A stretch of DNA of 64,000 nt from VRUE01 sp963720805. GTDB lineage: Bacteria > Actinomycetota > Thermoleophilia > Solirubrobacterales > 70-9. Location of the stretch: NCBI GenBank assembly GCA_963720805.1, contig CAVRGT010000008.1, forward strand, positions 62,001 through 126,000, given 5' to 3'. The position numbers and the translations under genes are program-made. The notes under the pieces are model-generated. The model was given only the letters and a program-made list of their open reading frames with translations. It had not been told where the DNA came from and did no database searches. Shown one piece after another: positions 33,498 through 42,583 of the stretch; position 1 is the stretch's first letter; each line of letters opens with the position of its first letter.

Positions 33498-34067
33498 GCC
33501 TAGCGCTTACCTCCGCAACAGGCGTGATCAAAGTGAGGGTCCTTCGCTCCTGGCGCGTTGTTCTGCACGCCGATCCCAACTACTACGACCCCCTCGGACT
33601 CCCGCTGTCCTCCGTCCCTTTTCACCTTCGGCTTATAGGGGCGGTCTTTGCCCGACGTGGGGCTGGACAGACGGGTCTCCCTTGTTCCGAACCAGGCCGT
33701 GCGCGCGTGCAACTTCCCATACCCCGGGAGGACCCTTCGACCGTTCTCGGAACCGGGTCGACGGGCATGGCCTTCACCGAGGCATGAGCGGCTCGGCTCC
33801 TCCGTCTTACTTTTGACGAGGCTGCAGTCGCAGCCCGCGCGCTTGCTTCCTCCAAAGAGGCTCTTGACGCCCCGCTCGGCCGCAAGGGTCTCCCCCGGCG
33901 ACTGGGGCCTGCTACCGGGCGCTCCGGCGCTTACCCGGACGGGACTCTCACCCGCAGGTCTGGTCCAGCTTTCAAGGCGCAACATGCCACGGAGGATACG
34001 CCCGGCGAAGCAGCGCGACCGGGGAGATGCGGGCCGCTCCGACGAGTCAGATCCGTCTCGGCGGGCG

Positions 34068-34925
34068 TCAGGCGGTTGCCGAGGCGAGCAGGACCACGTT
34101 CGAGAGGCTCAGCGGTTTCGAGCCGCCCGCCACCTCGGCAGCAGCCTGAGTGATCGCGTCCCAGGCCTCCTCCTGAGCCTCGCCTGCGTGCCGCTCGATC
34201 ATCGCCCGGATCGGCGCGGCAATTGCCCTGACGTAGGCGGTGAAGTGCTGCGGGGAGTCGAACTCGAAGGTGACCTCGGCCTGCTCCACGTCGACCTCAG
34301 AGAACCCGCCTCCCTCGAGCAGCCCGGCGAGGGCGGCGGGGGTGGGCCGGGAGAGCGGGCCGGGCGTCCCGGCCGGGGGCGGGGGCACGCCCAGCCGCTC
34401 TATCGTCGTCCTCATCGGGATTGAGAGGAAGGGAACCTGGTCGGGCTCCCCCCAGGAGCTGATCGCGATTCGCGCGCCCGGCCCGAGGAAGCCTCGGATG
34501 CGCGCCGCGGCGGCCTCCGCGTCGGGCTCGAAGATGATCCCCCAGCGGGAGACGGCGGCGTCGAAGCTCCCCGGCGGGAAGTCGAGGCTGGAGGCATCCG
34601 ACTCGATGAACTCGACGTTGCCCAGGCCGGCCGCCGCTGCGCGCTCGCGCCCGAAGGCGAGCATCTCGGCGGAGATGTCCGTGGCCACGACGCTGCCCTT
34701 CGGGCCGGCCCTGCGCGCGGCGGTCAGCGCCGGCTCGCCGTAGCCGGCGGCGACATCCAGGACCCGGCTCCCCGACCGCACGCCGGAGAGCTCCACCAGC
34801 CGCTCGCTGATGTGCGCATCCGCCCGGTCGTTGAACTCCCTCCACTCGTTCCACCCCACCGCAGCGGCGTCCCAGTTCTTGTGCTGCCCCTCGCGGAAGT
34901 CGTTTGAGTCGATCGCCTTGGTCAT
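34068..34925 (-). CDS. Class I SAM-dependent methyltransferase
   Basis: About 285 residues. Motif I is SRVLDVAAGYGEPALTAA, motif II VVATDISAEMLAFG, and the third strand region is FIESDASSLDFPPGSFDAAV. The layout matches UbiE/COQ5-like small-molecule methyltransferases; the substrate is unknown. The last 15 codons recur as a remnant at 28954-29000. A start at 34934 or 34961 is possible. The 84 bp between this gene and the group II intron hold no signal that I recognise. Confidence 0.85.
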   Translation of the reverse strand: MTKAIDSNDFREGQHKNWDAAAVGWNEWREFNDRADAHISERLVELSGVRSGSRVLDVAAGYGEPALTAARRAGPKGSVVATDISAEMLAFGRERAAAAGLGNVEFIESDASSLDFPPGSFDAAVSRWGIIFEPDAEAAAARIRGFLGPGARIAISSWGEPDQVPFLSIPMRTTIERLGVPPPPAGTPGPLSRPTPAALAGLLEGGGFSEVDVEQAEVTFEFDSPQHFTAYVRAIAAPIRAMIERHAGEAQEEAWDAITQAAAEVAGGSKPLSLSNVVLLASATA

Positions 34926-35044
34926 CGGGGACATTTTCACCGCCTCGGCAGCACGAGGCAAGCGCCTATTTACGTAGATCGCGGCACCCGCGCGGGGAAC
35001 GAGCGGTGGTTCAGCCTAGGCTTCCCCATGCCGATACAGACGAC

Positions 35045-35401
35045 GTGCGCGATGCAGAATCATCTAGGTGGCTGGGAACGCTCCTCGGTCGATCCCGGTA
35101 TCCAGTGTGGCGCACGCTCAATCAGTGGCGACAGCGCAGCAGTGTTCTGCTCGTCGGTGTCCTGGGGGTCGTTGAGTATCTCCTCATCTTCCTCATCGTC
35201 TCCGGGAAGCTGAGCATTGTCGGCGACCTCGGCGCCGCACTGCTCGCGACGCTCCTAGGAGCGTTGGTACTAGCGGAATGTGCCTTCGCCATCCGGCCAA
35301 CGCAACAGCGCCTTGCAAGGGCGGATCATCTAGTGCTCGTCACGATCGGCAGCTTCTTCGCGCTCGGTCTCGCCGGTGCCGTAGCTATGGCGATTGGGTA
35401 G
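35045..35401 (+). CDS. Small three-helix membrane protein, function unknown
   Basis: About 118 residues from a possible GTG at 35045 (a GTG at 35006 is an alternative). Three hydrophobic helices: SVLLVGVLGVVEYLLIFLIV, LGAALLATLLGALVLAECAF and LVLVTIGSFFALGLAGAVAM. No family recognised. Convergent with the HNH gene. Confidence 0.45.
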   Translation: MRDAESSRWLGTLLGRSRYPVWRTLNQWRQRSSVLLVGVLGVVEYLLIFLIVSGKLSIVGDLGAALLATLLGALVLAECAFAIRPTQQRLARADHLVLVTIGSFFALGLAGAVAMAIG

Positions 35402-35416
35402 TAGCGCAGTTCTTGC

Positions 35417-35863
35417 TCAGGACACGTAGGCCTTGCGCACCATCGCGGCCGTCCATCGGTTCGTACCGTGGGCCGGAGGGACACCTTTCCTGTTCAGGAC
35501 CTCGGCGATCTCGGCGAGGGACTTGCCTTTCGCGAGCAGCGTCCGGATCTGCTTCCGCCATCCATAGTCCTGCTTGTTGCAATAGATGTGGGCAAGTCGA
35601 ACGTTCTCGGGGCGGAGGTGTCCGCCGGCCGACTTGAGGACCGGGTAGTGGTCGGGCGAGGGGGCCCACTTGGTGCGTGGCGTCGTGACCTGATCGAACG
35701 CGCCGCGCCCCTTATGGTGGTAGCACTGCGGCATCTCGCACTTCAGGGCGAGGAGCTGGCCGCGCTCGGCCATCTGCACGAGGACACCCCTCACGCCAAG
35801 CTTGCGGAGCTGGTCCGCGACTGAGCTATCCGCGCTGCCGGAGCCAGCTGCTGCCTTCGCCAT
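35417..35863 (-). CDS. HNH-type treble-clef protein with recombinase-like C-terminal helices
   Basis: 148 residues from the ATG at 35863. CEMPQCYHHKG and, later, SPDHYPVLKSAGG with VRLAHIYCNKQD make the Cys-Cys...Asp-His...Asn...His-Cys pattern of HNH nucleases. The end (KGKSLAEIAEVLNRKGVPPA, then RWTAAMVRKAYVS) matches the small helical module of serine-recombinase C-terminal regions (IAxxLNxxGIPxxxG...W). It may be a decayed or repurposed mobile-element protein, since a copy of its 3' end sits at 30802-30834. The 279 bp upstream (35864-36142) hold nothing recognisable. Confidence 0.6.
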   Translation of the reverse strand: MAKAAAGSGSADSSVADQLRKLGVRGVLVQMAERGQLLALKCEMPQCYHHKGRGAFDQVTTPRTKWAPSPDHYPVLKSAGGHLRPENVRLAHIYCNKQDYGWRKQIRTLLAKGKSLAEIAEVLNRKGVPPAHGTNRWTAAMVRKAYVS

Positions 35864-36142
35864 CGAGTCACCTTTCTCGTGTAGTCGCCCTATTGGGCTT
35901 CGTGCATACATTACGTAGAGCGTCGCGTCGGCGACTGAGAAGTCGCCACCCAAACCATCGGCCGTCCAGGATCCCCCAGGCGATCCATCGGAATGTCGCT
36001 CTCGTCGACGTAGTTACTGCTTTCGCGTGACCTTGTTCTCCTCGGTCGACTCGGCGTTCTGGCCGCCGGTCCATCCCACACGGGTGGCGTTGACTCCGTC
36101 GCGGTGGTGTAGCAGGGCTGTCCCGCCAGTCCGCGTAGTTCT

Positions 36143-37084
36143 CTACGACGGGTCATCTGAGAGTTCCTTTTGCCACTCTCGCCTTACCTTTTGTGGCGTG
36201 TGAGTAGTGCCCTCCCATCGCGGTGGATCGCCCAGCCCCCAGTAGCGCATTCGATCGGGAGAGCTTGGATCGATGTACCAGCCCTTCGGTCGATCCTGGT
36301 CGGAGTAGCTCCTTGGATCCCAGCTGTGGCCGGTCACTTGGGAGTCGCTCTCAGCGTGTGCGGCCGGAGCCTCACCGGCCTGCGCTGCGGTAATAGCCCA
36401 GCGGGCACGAAGATCGAAATACATGAGCGCTGCCGCAAGGGCGCCGAGGGACCAGGTGAAGACCTCGAGAGTGACGCCGACCAGGAACGATGCCGGAGTG
36501 GTCGTTTCGTGTCCGAAGGCGAATCCGACCAGCAGCGTCGGCACGGAGGTGATCACGGTGACGTAGATCACGAATACGACTATGTGCCGATAGTGACCCG
36601 CGGTCAGCTGACGACTTCGACGCAGGGCGGGCAGCCAACCTTCGTGCTCGATCGCGGCAGCTTGGGCAACCACGTACCAACGCAGCGACAAGATGATCCC
36701 GGGAACGACAAATGCAAAAAAACCCAGAAGGATCCCGAGCCACGCGATGATCTCCGCCGCCGCGACAACAGGAAGCACCCGCAGTCCCCGTCGGGCTACG
36801 GGAGCCAGCCGGGGTGCACGTCCCTCCGCCGCCTCGCTGACCGCGTGAACGTGCAGCGCCGAGACCAGCGGTCCGATCAAGCCCAGCCCGATCAGCGTCA
36901 GCAAAGAGCTGGCGCCGAAGCTGAGGGAACCGTGGGCGAATGGGCCTGCGCCGGTGGCCGCGAGAACGATCACCTCATAGGGCACGATTACCCCGGCGGC
37001 GAGAACCAGGAAGAGCAGCGGGTAGCGCCGATACAACTCAAATGCCGCTCGGACGAGGCGGTGGGCGGATCGAGGCGACATCAT
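36143..37084 (-). CDS. Polytopic membrane protein with DUF2510-like tail
   Basis: About 313 residues from ATG 37084 or 37081. Around six helices, e.g. PLLFLVLAAGVIVPYEVIVL, IIAWLGILLGFFAFVVPGII and AFGHETTTPASFLVGVTLEV, are arranged as in the glycerophosphodiesterase-associated membrane domain (LSLRWYVVAQAAAIEHEGW, ALRRSRQLTAGHY). The tail RPKGWYIDPSSPDRMRYWG is DUF2510-like. Function unknown. Confidence 0.6.
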   Translation of the reverse strand: MMSPRSAHRLVRAAFELYRRYPLLFLVLAAGVIVPYEVIVLAATGAGPFAHGSLSFGASSLLTLIGLGLIGPLVSALHVHAVSEAAEGRAPRLAPVARRGLRVLPVVAAAEIIAWLGILLGFFAFVVPGIILSLRWYVVAQAAAIEHEGWLPALRRSRQLTAGHYRHIVVFVIYVTVITSVPTLLVGFAFGHETTTPASFLVGVTLEVFTWSLGALAAALMYFDLRARWAITAAQAGEAPAAHAESDSQVTGHSWDPRSYSDQDRPKGWYIDPSSPDRMRYWGLGDPPRWEGTTHTPQKVRREWQKELSDDPS

Positions 37085-37255
37085 CAGGGATCCCGCTTGG
37101 CCCGCATCTCTCACCGGAAAAGATCGTATCCGGACGCGAAAGCGCGTGCCCGCTGTTTCATCGGACAAGCGTGCGCAACCCGGACCGCAGCAAACAGAAG
37201 TCGGGGCACCTCGCCGTTCTCTACCAAGATCGCGCCTCCCTGCAACAGTTAGCGC

Positions 37256-38095
37256 ATGGGAGGCGACGATCTCACAATGGTCAACGGGCATGCCGCCGGA
37301 GCCTGGATCAGGCCCAAGCTAGGGGGAGAGTTCGGCGCGGTCACGCTTCAGGTACCGAATGGCTTCGCAGCCTACGCCCGGATCTTCCACCCAGCCTCTG
37401 ATTCAGAGTGGAACCCGGTCAGGTGGACAGACGTAGCAACTGCCTGCGGCACCGCAGCTCATCGCGAGATGCAGTGGCACTCAATCGTGGGGCTTCCCGA
37501 GCCTGAAAACAACCGCGATTCGAAGTGGCCGTGGCAGGAGCCTTCGACTGGGACGATGGATCTCGACGACTTGGATGCTCTTTGCGAGATTCTTGCCGCC
37601 CATGCCGCTAATCCCGAGCATGTCTTCTACGGCCTTTGCACGATCGAACTCTGGGAGGAATCCTTTTCGAAGAAGGAGCTGGAAAGGAATCGACTCCTGC
37701 GGCTTCCTTTCGGGCGCCACTACATCGTCCTCGAAGGGCCCCTCTCGGCCGTCGATCAGATGGCAAATGACGGTGCAGCCAACCCAGGACCCTCGAGAGC
37801 AACCGTCAGATTCGTCGCCCAAGCCCCTTCCAAGGCCGGGGAACCGCATGAGATCAGGTCCCGCTCGGACGAGCTGTGCGAAAGTCGCGACGCGCCGAAC
37901 CTGATCTGGCCAGCCGACCATACCTGGCTTGTCGCCAGCGAGGTCGACTTCGACTCCACCCTGGTTGGAGGCAGCGCAGAGTTGATTCAGGCGATTGTCG
38001 ATTCGCCAAAACTCGAGGCGTGGAAGATTGAACCCAGCGATTCCCTCGCCGCTGACGCGGATAAGGTCAACGCGACGTCAAGAGAGCCGCGCTAG
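37256..38095 (+). CDS. Conserved actinobacterial hypothetical protein
   Basis: 279 residues (an ATG at 37277 is an alternative start). Stretches such as GAWIRPKLGGEFGAVTLQVP, FAAYARIFHPASD, NPVRWTDVA, LPFGRHYIVLEGPL, then PNLIWPADHTWLVASEVDFD and STLVGGSAELIQAIV recur in a widespread unnamed actinobacterial family. Soluble with no catalytic motif that I can name. GC and codon use are slightly lower than in the core genes, as elsewhere in this accessory stretch. Confidence 0.6.
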   Translation: MGGDDLTMVNGHAAGAWIRPKLGGEFGAVTLQVPNGFAAYARIFHPASDSEWNPVRWTDVATACGTAAHREMQWHSIVGLPEPENNRDSKWPWQEPSTGTMDLDDLDALCEILAAHAANPEHVFYGLCTIELWEESFSKKELERNRLLRLPFGRHYIVLEGPLSAVDQMANDGAANPGPSRATVRFVAQAPSKAGEPHEIRSRSDELCESRDAPNLIWPADHTWLVASEVDFDSTLVGGSAELIQAIVDSPKLEAWKIEPSDSLAADADKVNATSREPR

Positions 38096-38112
38096 GGCGA
38101 GCGCTCGGATGT

Positions 38113-38158
38113 CGAGTGGTCGATTGACCCACGCATACGGTGGCAAAACGACCACTCG
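38113..38158. repeat. Family 2 palindromic repeat, copy 2
   Basis: Arms CGAGTGGTCG (38113-38122) and CGACCACTCG (38149-38158) around a centre with GCATAC. Intergenic, between two plus-strand genes. Confidence 0.8.
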
Positions 38159-38255
38159 TGCCACGGACGTGCCCCGTACGGCGGCGTCCCGCGTCTAAGA
38201 GATCTCTCAGGCGGCCTTTAAGGGGGCTTTGGCCCTTGCCGGGAAGTTTCATCGC

Positions 38256-38678
38256 ATGGATCCAACCGAAAGGCACGAGCGCAAGCGGCAGGCTTGGCAG
38301 CGTTTGCGCGCTCAGCGGCGTCGGGCGGGGCAGCTGCGCGGGCGGGTGGTGGCGGTCTCTTTGATCGGGTTCGCGCTGCTCTGGGCGACCGTCTTCGTGC
38401 AGATGGCGACGGGCAACGACCCGGTCCTCGGCGGCAAGTCCTCCAAGGTGGCCTCCTCGCAACAGGCGAAGGGCAGCGCCCGCCAGAGCGAAGCGGAAAC
38501 GGTCGAACCGGAACCGGTGGAAACCGAACCGGTGGAAGCGGAAACGGAATTCGAAGGCGAAGGAGAATCCGCCGAACTGGAAGCGCTGGAAGCCGAAATC
38601 GCCGCAGAGGAAGCGGCTGAAATCGAAGCGATCGAAGCGGAACCCGAACCGGCTCCGGTCACGACCAGCCAGTCGTGA
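38256..38678 (+). CDS. Single-pass membrane protein with Glu-rich tail
   Basis: 140 residues from ATG 38256. A basic N-terminus (ERHERKRQAWQRLRAQRRRA) is followed by one helix (VVAVSLIGFALLWATVFVQM). The exported tail is dominated by Glu, Pro, Val and Ala (EPEPVETEPVEAETEFEGEG and similar imperfect repeats). No family recognised. Its stop overlaps the apbE start (GTGA), so it is the first member of a three-gene redox operon. It occupies the place where an FMN-binding carrier is often encoded but has no flavinylation motif. Confidence 0.65.
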   Translation: MDPTERHERKRQAWQRLRAQRRRAGQLRGRVVAVSLIGFALLWATVFVQMATGNDPVLGGKSSKVASSQQAKGSARQSEAETVEPEPVETEPVEAETEFEGEGESAELEALEAEIAAEEAAEIEAIEAEPEPAPVTTSQS

Positions 38679-39625
38679 GCCGCGAAGCGCAGCGGACCTT
38701 TCCCTGTTTCGGCGGCACCGTGACGCTCCACGTGCGCGCCGCCGGGGAGGCTCGCTCCGCAGCGGCAGCCGAGCAGGCGCGCCGCTTCTTGCTCGACGCC
38801 CACGAACGGCTCTCGCGCTTCATCCCCGAGAGCGAGCTCAGCCGCCTCAACCGCGACCCACGGTCGGAGGTGCCGGCGACGCCGTTGCTGCGCTCGCTCG
38901 CCGCCGCGGTCGCGATCGCCGGTGCCAACAGCGGTGGGCTCGTCGACGCCACCCTGCTCAACGAGATCGAGCGTGCCGGCTACCGCGAGTCACTCGGCGA
39001 AGGCACGCCGGTCCCCCTGGCGGAGGCACTCGCCGGCCGCGAGCGGCGCGCACCCGCGAGCCCACACCCGGCGTCGCGCTGGCGCTCGGTTGGCGCCGAT
39101 GAGAGCGCCGGCACGGTCGTGCGCCCACCGGGCGTGGCGATCGACAGCGGCGGGATCGCCAAGGGACTGCTCGCCGATCTGCTGGCCGCCGAGCTCGCCG
39201 ATCACCTGGCCTACGCGGTCGATTGCTGTGGCGACGTCCGCATCGGCGGCAGCGCCGGCCTGCAGCGTCGCGTGCTGGTCGACGACCCCTTTGGCGGCGA
39301 GCCGATCCACGAGCTGCCGATGAACGCGGGCGCCGTGGCGACGAGCGGCATCGGGCGACGCTGCTGGCCCGGCCCCGACGGACCCCCCGCCCACCACCTG
39401 CTCGATCCGAGCAGCGGCGAACCGGCCTTCACCGGGATCGTCCAGGCCACGGCGCTGGCCAAGACCGCGCTGCTCGCCGAGACCCGGGCCAAGGCGGCGC
39501 TGCTCTCGGGGCCCGAGCGCGCCGCGGCCTGGCTGCCCGAAGGCGGCGTGCTCGTCTACGACGACGGCGAGCCCGAGCTGGTCCCGGCAGGGCGGACCCG
39601 CACACCGCGGCTGGTCGCCTCGTGA
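38675..39625 (+). CDS. apbE: FAD:protein FMN transferase (ApbE)
   Basis: 316 residues from a GTG overlapping the previous stop. ApbE attaches FMN covalently to Thr/Ser of carrier proteins using FAD. Family features: LSRFIPESELSRLNRDP, VAIDSGGIAKGLLADLL (the conserved D-x-GG-x-AKG) and VDCCGDVRIGG for the usual GGD strand, then AVATSGIGRRCWPG and HHLLDPSSGEPA. No target protein with the flavinylation motif is encoded in this operon as seen. Coupled to the downstream cytochrome-like gene by GTGA. Confidence 0.85.
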   Translation: MSREAQRTFPCFGGTVTLHVRAAGEARSAAAAEQARRFLLDAHERLSRFIPESELSRLNRDPRSEVPATPLLRSLAAAVAIAGANSGGLVDATLLNEIERAGYRESLGEGTPVPLAEALAGRERRAPASPHPASRWRSVGADESAGTVVRPPGVAIDSGGIAKGLLADLLAAELADHLAYAVDCCGDVRIGGSAGLQRRVLVDDPFGGEPIHELPMNAGAVATSGIGRRCWPGPDGPPAHHLLDPSSGEPAFTGIVQATALAKTALLAETRAKAALLSGPERAAAWLPEGGVLVYDDGEPELVPAGRTRTPRLVAS

Positions 39626-40188
39626 GTGTCGCCCCCCACCTCTTCTGGATCACCAGCCGCGCCGCGGGCATGGCGGCGATGCTGCTCGCCAGCGCCGGCG
39701 TCACCCTCGGCCTGATGATGAGCTCGAAGCGCAAGAGCGAGAGCAAACGCGACTTCCGCGCCCTGCACGAGGCGCTCTCGCTGACCACCCTGGCGATGGT
39801 CGCCATCCACGGGCTGGCCCTGCTCGGCGACAAGTTCTTCCACCCGGGGCTGACCGGCATCGCGATTCCGTTCGTCGGCTCCTACCGCCCGCTCTGGACC
39901 GGCGTCGGGATCGTCGCCGGCTACGGCCTGGCGGCGCTCGGCCTCTCCTATTACGTCCGCGACCGCATCGGCGCCGCCCGCTGGCGCCGAGTGCACCGGC
40001 TCACCGCGGTCTTCTGGTTGCTCTCCGTCCTGCACACGATCAAGGCCGGCAGCGACGCCGCCCAGCCCTGGTTCCTGGTCCTCGGCGGCCTCGTCGTCGC
40101 CCCGGCCGCGATCATGCTGCTGCTGCGCTGGGCCTCGCGACTGGACGAGAGCCGCGGCCTAGCCGGCGAGGTCGCGTCGCTCGAATAG
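39622..40188 (+). CDS. Ferric-reductase-like transmembrane protein (MsrQ/YedZ type)
   Basis: 188 residues, about five to six helices. Two His pairs fit two b-hemes: FRALHEALSLTTLAMVAIHG and RRVHRLTAVFWLLSVLHTIK. It likely passes electrons across the membrane together with an ApbE-flavinylated partner. GTG start inside the apbE stop. The tail overlaps the facing permease gene by 30 bp. The segment AAQPWF also ends the cytochrome-like protein at 28165-28756. Confidence 0.78.
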   Translation: MSVAPHLFWITSRAAGMAAMLLASAGVTLGLMMSSKRKSESKRDFRALHEALSLTTLAMVAIHGLALLGDKFFHPGLTGIAIPFVGSYRPLWTGVGIVAGYGLAALGLSYYVRDRIGAARWRRVHRLTAVFWLLSVLHTIKAGSDAAQPWFLVLGGLVVAPAAIMLLLRWASRLDESRGLAGEVASLE

Positions 40189-40951
40189 CCAGGCGCCGAG
40201 CGCCGCCAGGACGACAGCGGCAACGGTGACGCCGACGAAGGCAACCGGGTCGATGCCGTCTTCGATCGCGGTGCCGTAGTACTTGAAGACGGAGAGGTAG
40301 CGGATGCCGGAGAGGTCGGAGTCGAGCCGGCCGATCAGGTCGATCACGTACATCGAGACCAGCACTCCGGCGACCGCGCCGGTGACGACGCTGGTGCGCA
40401 GTGAGAAGCCGGTGGCGATCGCGCCGAGGCCGGCGAAGAGCAGCGCCAGCGGCCAGACGCCGGCGTAGCCGGCGAGGGCGGAGCCGAAGGAGAGGTGGGC
40501 GTCGACGACGAGATTGCCGAGACAGGTGAGGATGACGGTGAGGGCCAGCACGGCGGCGAGCTCGACCGCGGTCGCGGCGAAGCCGGCGGCAACCAGGCGC
40601 GTGCGCGACACCGGCGCCGAGAGCAGCACGTCGAGGCGGCCGCTTTCGGCGGCGCCGGCGAGCCCGCTGGAGATCGCCCGCACCGCCAGGTATCCCATCG
40701 CCAGCGGCACGATCAGGCTCAGCATCTCCGCCTGCAGGTACTGCTCGACGCTGACCAGTTCGCCGACCCCGAACGCTTCCTTGAGCGCGGCGGGGTAGTT
40801 CTGAGCCGCTTTCGAGAGCGCTTCTTCAACCGAGGGGTAGATGGGGACGACGAAGGCCGACCAGAGGCCGAGAGGCAGGCCCCAGGCGAGCAGCGAGCGC
40901 CGCCGATCGGAGAGGTGGGCGCCGACGAGGGCTACCAGCTGCGTGCCTCAC
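40159..40951 (-). pseudogene. ABC-2 type transporter permease, one frameshift near the start
   Basis: From about 40940 the frame reads LVALVGAHLSDRRRSLLAWG, LPLGLWSAFVVPIYPSVEEA, then helices (MLSLIVPLAMGYLAVRAISS, VELAAVLALTVILTCLGNLV, LALLFAGLGAIATGFSLRTS) to the end FERRDLAG. The layout is that of ABC-2 exporters, about 260 residues. A GTG at 40951, 20 bp after the ATPase stop, is the probable start, with a one-base shift in the next ten codons. ATG 40725 only gives a truncated protein. Substrate unknown. Confidence 0.72.
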
Positions 40952-40971
40952 TGGTCGCTCAGAAGACCCCC

Positions 40972-41770
40972 TCAGTGCACGTAGTAGGTGAGGAAGATCT
41001 GCTCCAGCGGTCGCGTGGGCGAACTCGGCCTTGACCACCCCCGGCATCTCGCGGACGTCCTCCAGCTCGACCGGCTCGGCGAACTCGACCTCGACCACGT
41101 TGCGGCGCTGAGCCTTGGCGAGCAGATCGGCGACGCGCTCGACCGCGATCAGCTGCCATCGCGGATGATGCCGACCCGGTCGCAGGCCCGCTCGACCTCG
41201 TCGAGCTCGTGCGAGGAGAGCAGCACGGTGGCGCCGCGCTCGCGCTCCTCGGCGACCAGGGCGAGGAACTCCTCCTGCATCAGCGGGTCGAGGCCACTGG
41301 TTGGCTCGTCGAGGATCAGCAGCTCGGGCGAGTGGAAGGTGGCGAGGATCAGGCCGATCTTTTGGCGGTTGCCGCGCGAGAGCCGGCCCAGCGGCCGGTC
41401 GAGATCGGCGTCGGAAGCGCCCGGCCAACTCCTCCGCGCGGCCGAATCCGTCGATTCCCCGCAGGCGGGAGAGCAGCCGCAGCGCCTCGCGCCCGCTGGC
41501 CTGCTTGCCGTAGCCGAAGTCGCCGGCGAGGTTGCCGAGCCGGGCGCGGATCGCGACGCTCTCGCGCCGACTGTCGAGACCGAAGATGCGAGCGCTGCCG
41601 CGGCTCGGATGCAGCATGTCGAGCAGGGTGCGAATCGTCGTCGTCTTGCCCGCCCCGTTGGGCCCGAGGAAGCCAAAGACCTCGCCCGCGCCAACCGAGA
41701 AGGTCACGTCCTCAATCCCCCGCGCCTTGCCGTAGAGCTTGGTCAGCCCCTCGGTCTCAATGACCGCCAT
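40972..41770 (-). pseudogene. ABC transporter ATP-binding protein, three frameshifts
   Basis: Starts IETEGLTKLYGKARGIEDVT with Walker A FGFLGPNGAGKTTTIRTLLD. It shifts at about 41420 to read LDRPLGRLSRGNRQKIGLIL (signature), LLILDEPTSGLDPLMQEEFL (Walker B) and TVLLSSHELDEVERACDRVG (H-loop). It then shifts at about 41150 and about 41012 and ends IFLTYYVH at 40972. About 260 residues in total, of the ABC-2/CcmA type. Partner of the permease just downstream. Confidence 0.78.
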
Positions 41771-41806
41771 TCGCCAATGCTCTCAAGCCGGAGGAAGCCG
41801 TGCCGT

Positions 41807-42583
41807 TTATCGCGGCGGCTTGCGGGCGCGGATGATCGCCGAGGCCGCCCGCTCGTGGACGCGGTGGGTCTCCTTGATCTCGATCTGCTCCAGGCCCGCG
41901 TCGCGGAGCGCCTGCTCGAACTCGGCTCTGGTCAGGGCTCCGGCGATGCAGCCGGTCCAGGCGGCCATGTCGGACCGGGTCGCCTCGTCCATGTCCTCGT
42001 CGGCGATCACGTCGGAGACGGCGAAGCGCCCGCCCGGCTTGAGCACCCTCGCCGCCTCGGCGAGCACCGCCGGCTTGTCGCCGGAGAGGTTGATCACGCA
42101 GTTGGAGATCACCACGTCGACCGTCTCGGCGGGGAGCGGGATCGACTCGATCTGACCGCGCAGCCACTCGACGTTCTCGAGGCCCGCCTTGCGCTGGTTC
42201 TCGCGGGCGAGCGCCAGCATCTCGTCGGTCATGTCGAGGCCGTAGGCCTTGCCGGTCGGCCCGACCCGCTTGGCCGAGAGCAGCACGTCGATGCCGCCGC
42301 CCGAGCCGAGGTCGAGGACCGTCTCGCCCGCCTGCAGCGCGGCGACGGCGGTCGGGATTGCCGCAGCCCAAGGAGGCCATCGTCGCGGTGTCGGGAGCTC
42401 GCGCTGTCGGCGTCGCCGTAGAGGCCGGCGCCGAACGCCTGCGCTTCCTCGTCGGTGAGGACGGCGTCGAGGCGCCGCAGCAGGAGCGCCGGAGCCGCCG
42501 TCTGGTGCCGAGCCGCGGCGGCGGCGTAGCGGGACCGCACCGCCTCGCGGATCCTCGTTGCGCTCGTCTCTCAACTCAGCCAC
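41807..42583 (-). pseudogene. arsM: Arsenite methyltransferase ArsM, frameshifted in the N-terminal third
   Basis: From about 42350 the frame is clean: TVLDLGSGGGIDVLLSAKRV (SAM site), AYGLDMTDEMLALARENQRK, VDVVISNCVINLSGDKPAVL and TGCIAGALTRAEFEQAL, with the As-binding Cys in SNCVIN and TGCIAG. Upstream, pieces in other frames are RSRYAAAAARHQTAA, SCCG, then DEEAQAFGAGLYGDAD and SLGCGNPTAVAAL. At least four indels are needed. The GTG at 42583 overlaps arsR by 13 bp. It converts As(III) to methylated arsenicals. Confidence 0.82.

Larger units (their letters stand above)
32008..33983 (-). mobile_element. Group II intron (about 1.98 kb) with internal maturase gene
   Basis: The 5' end is near 33983 (GTTGCGCC, close to the GUGYG consensus, followed by GAAAGCTGGACCAGACCTGC). 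The 3' end is near 32008 (CTGACTAC). Between them lie about 490 nt of domain I-III RNA, the reverse transcriptase gene, then a classic 34-nt domain V and a domain VI hairpin. The 33.5-34.0 kb stretch has no protein gene and is intron RNA. The boundaries are estimates of a few bases. Confidence 0.8.

Noticed and set aside
35911..36156. 81-codon minus-strand frame upstream of the HNH gene
   Set aside because: No conserved motif, no ribosome site, and composition like intergenic DNA.
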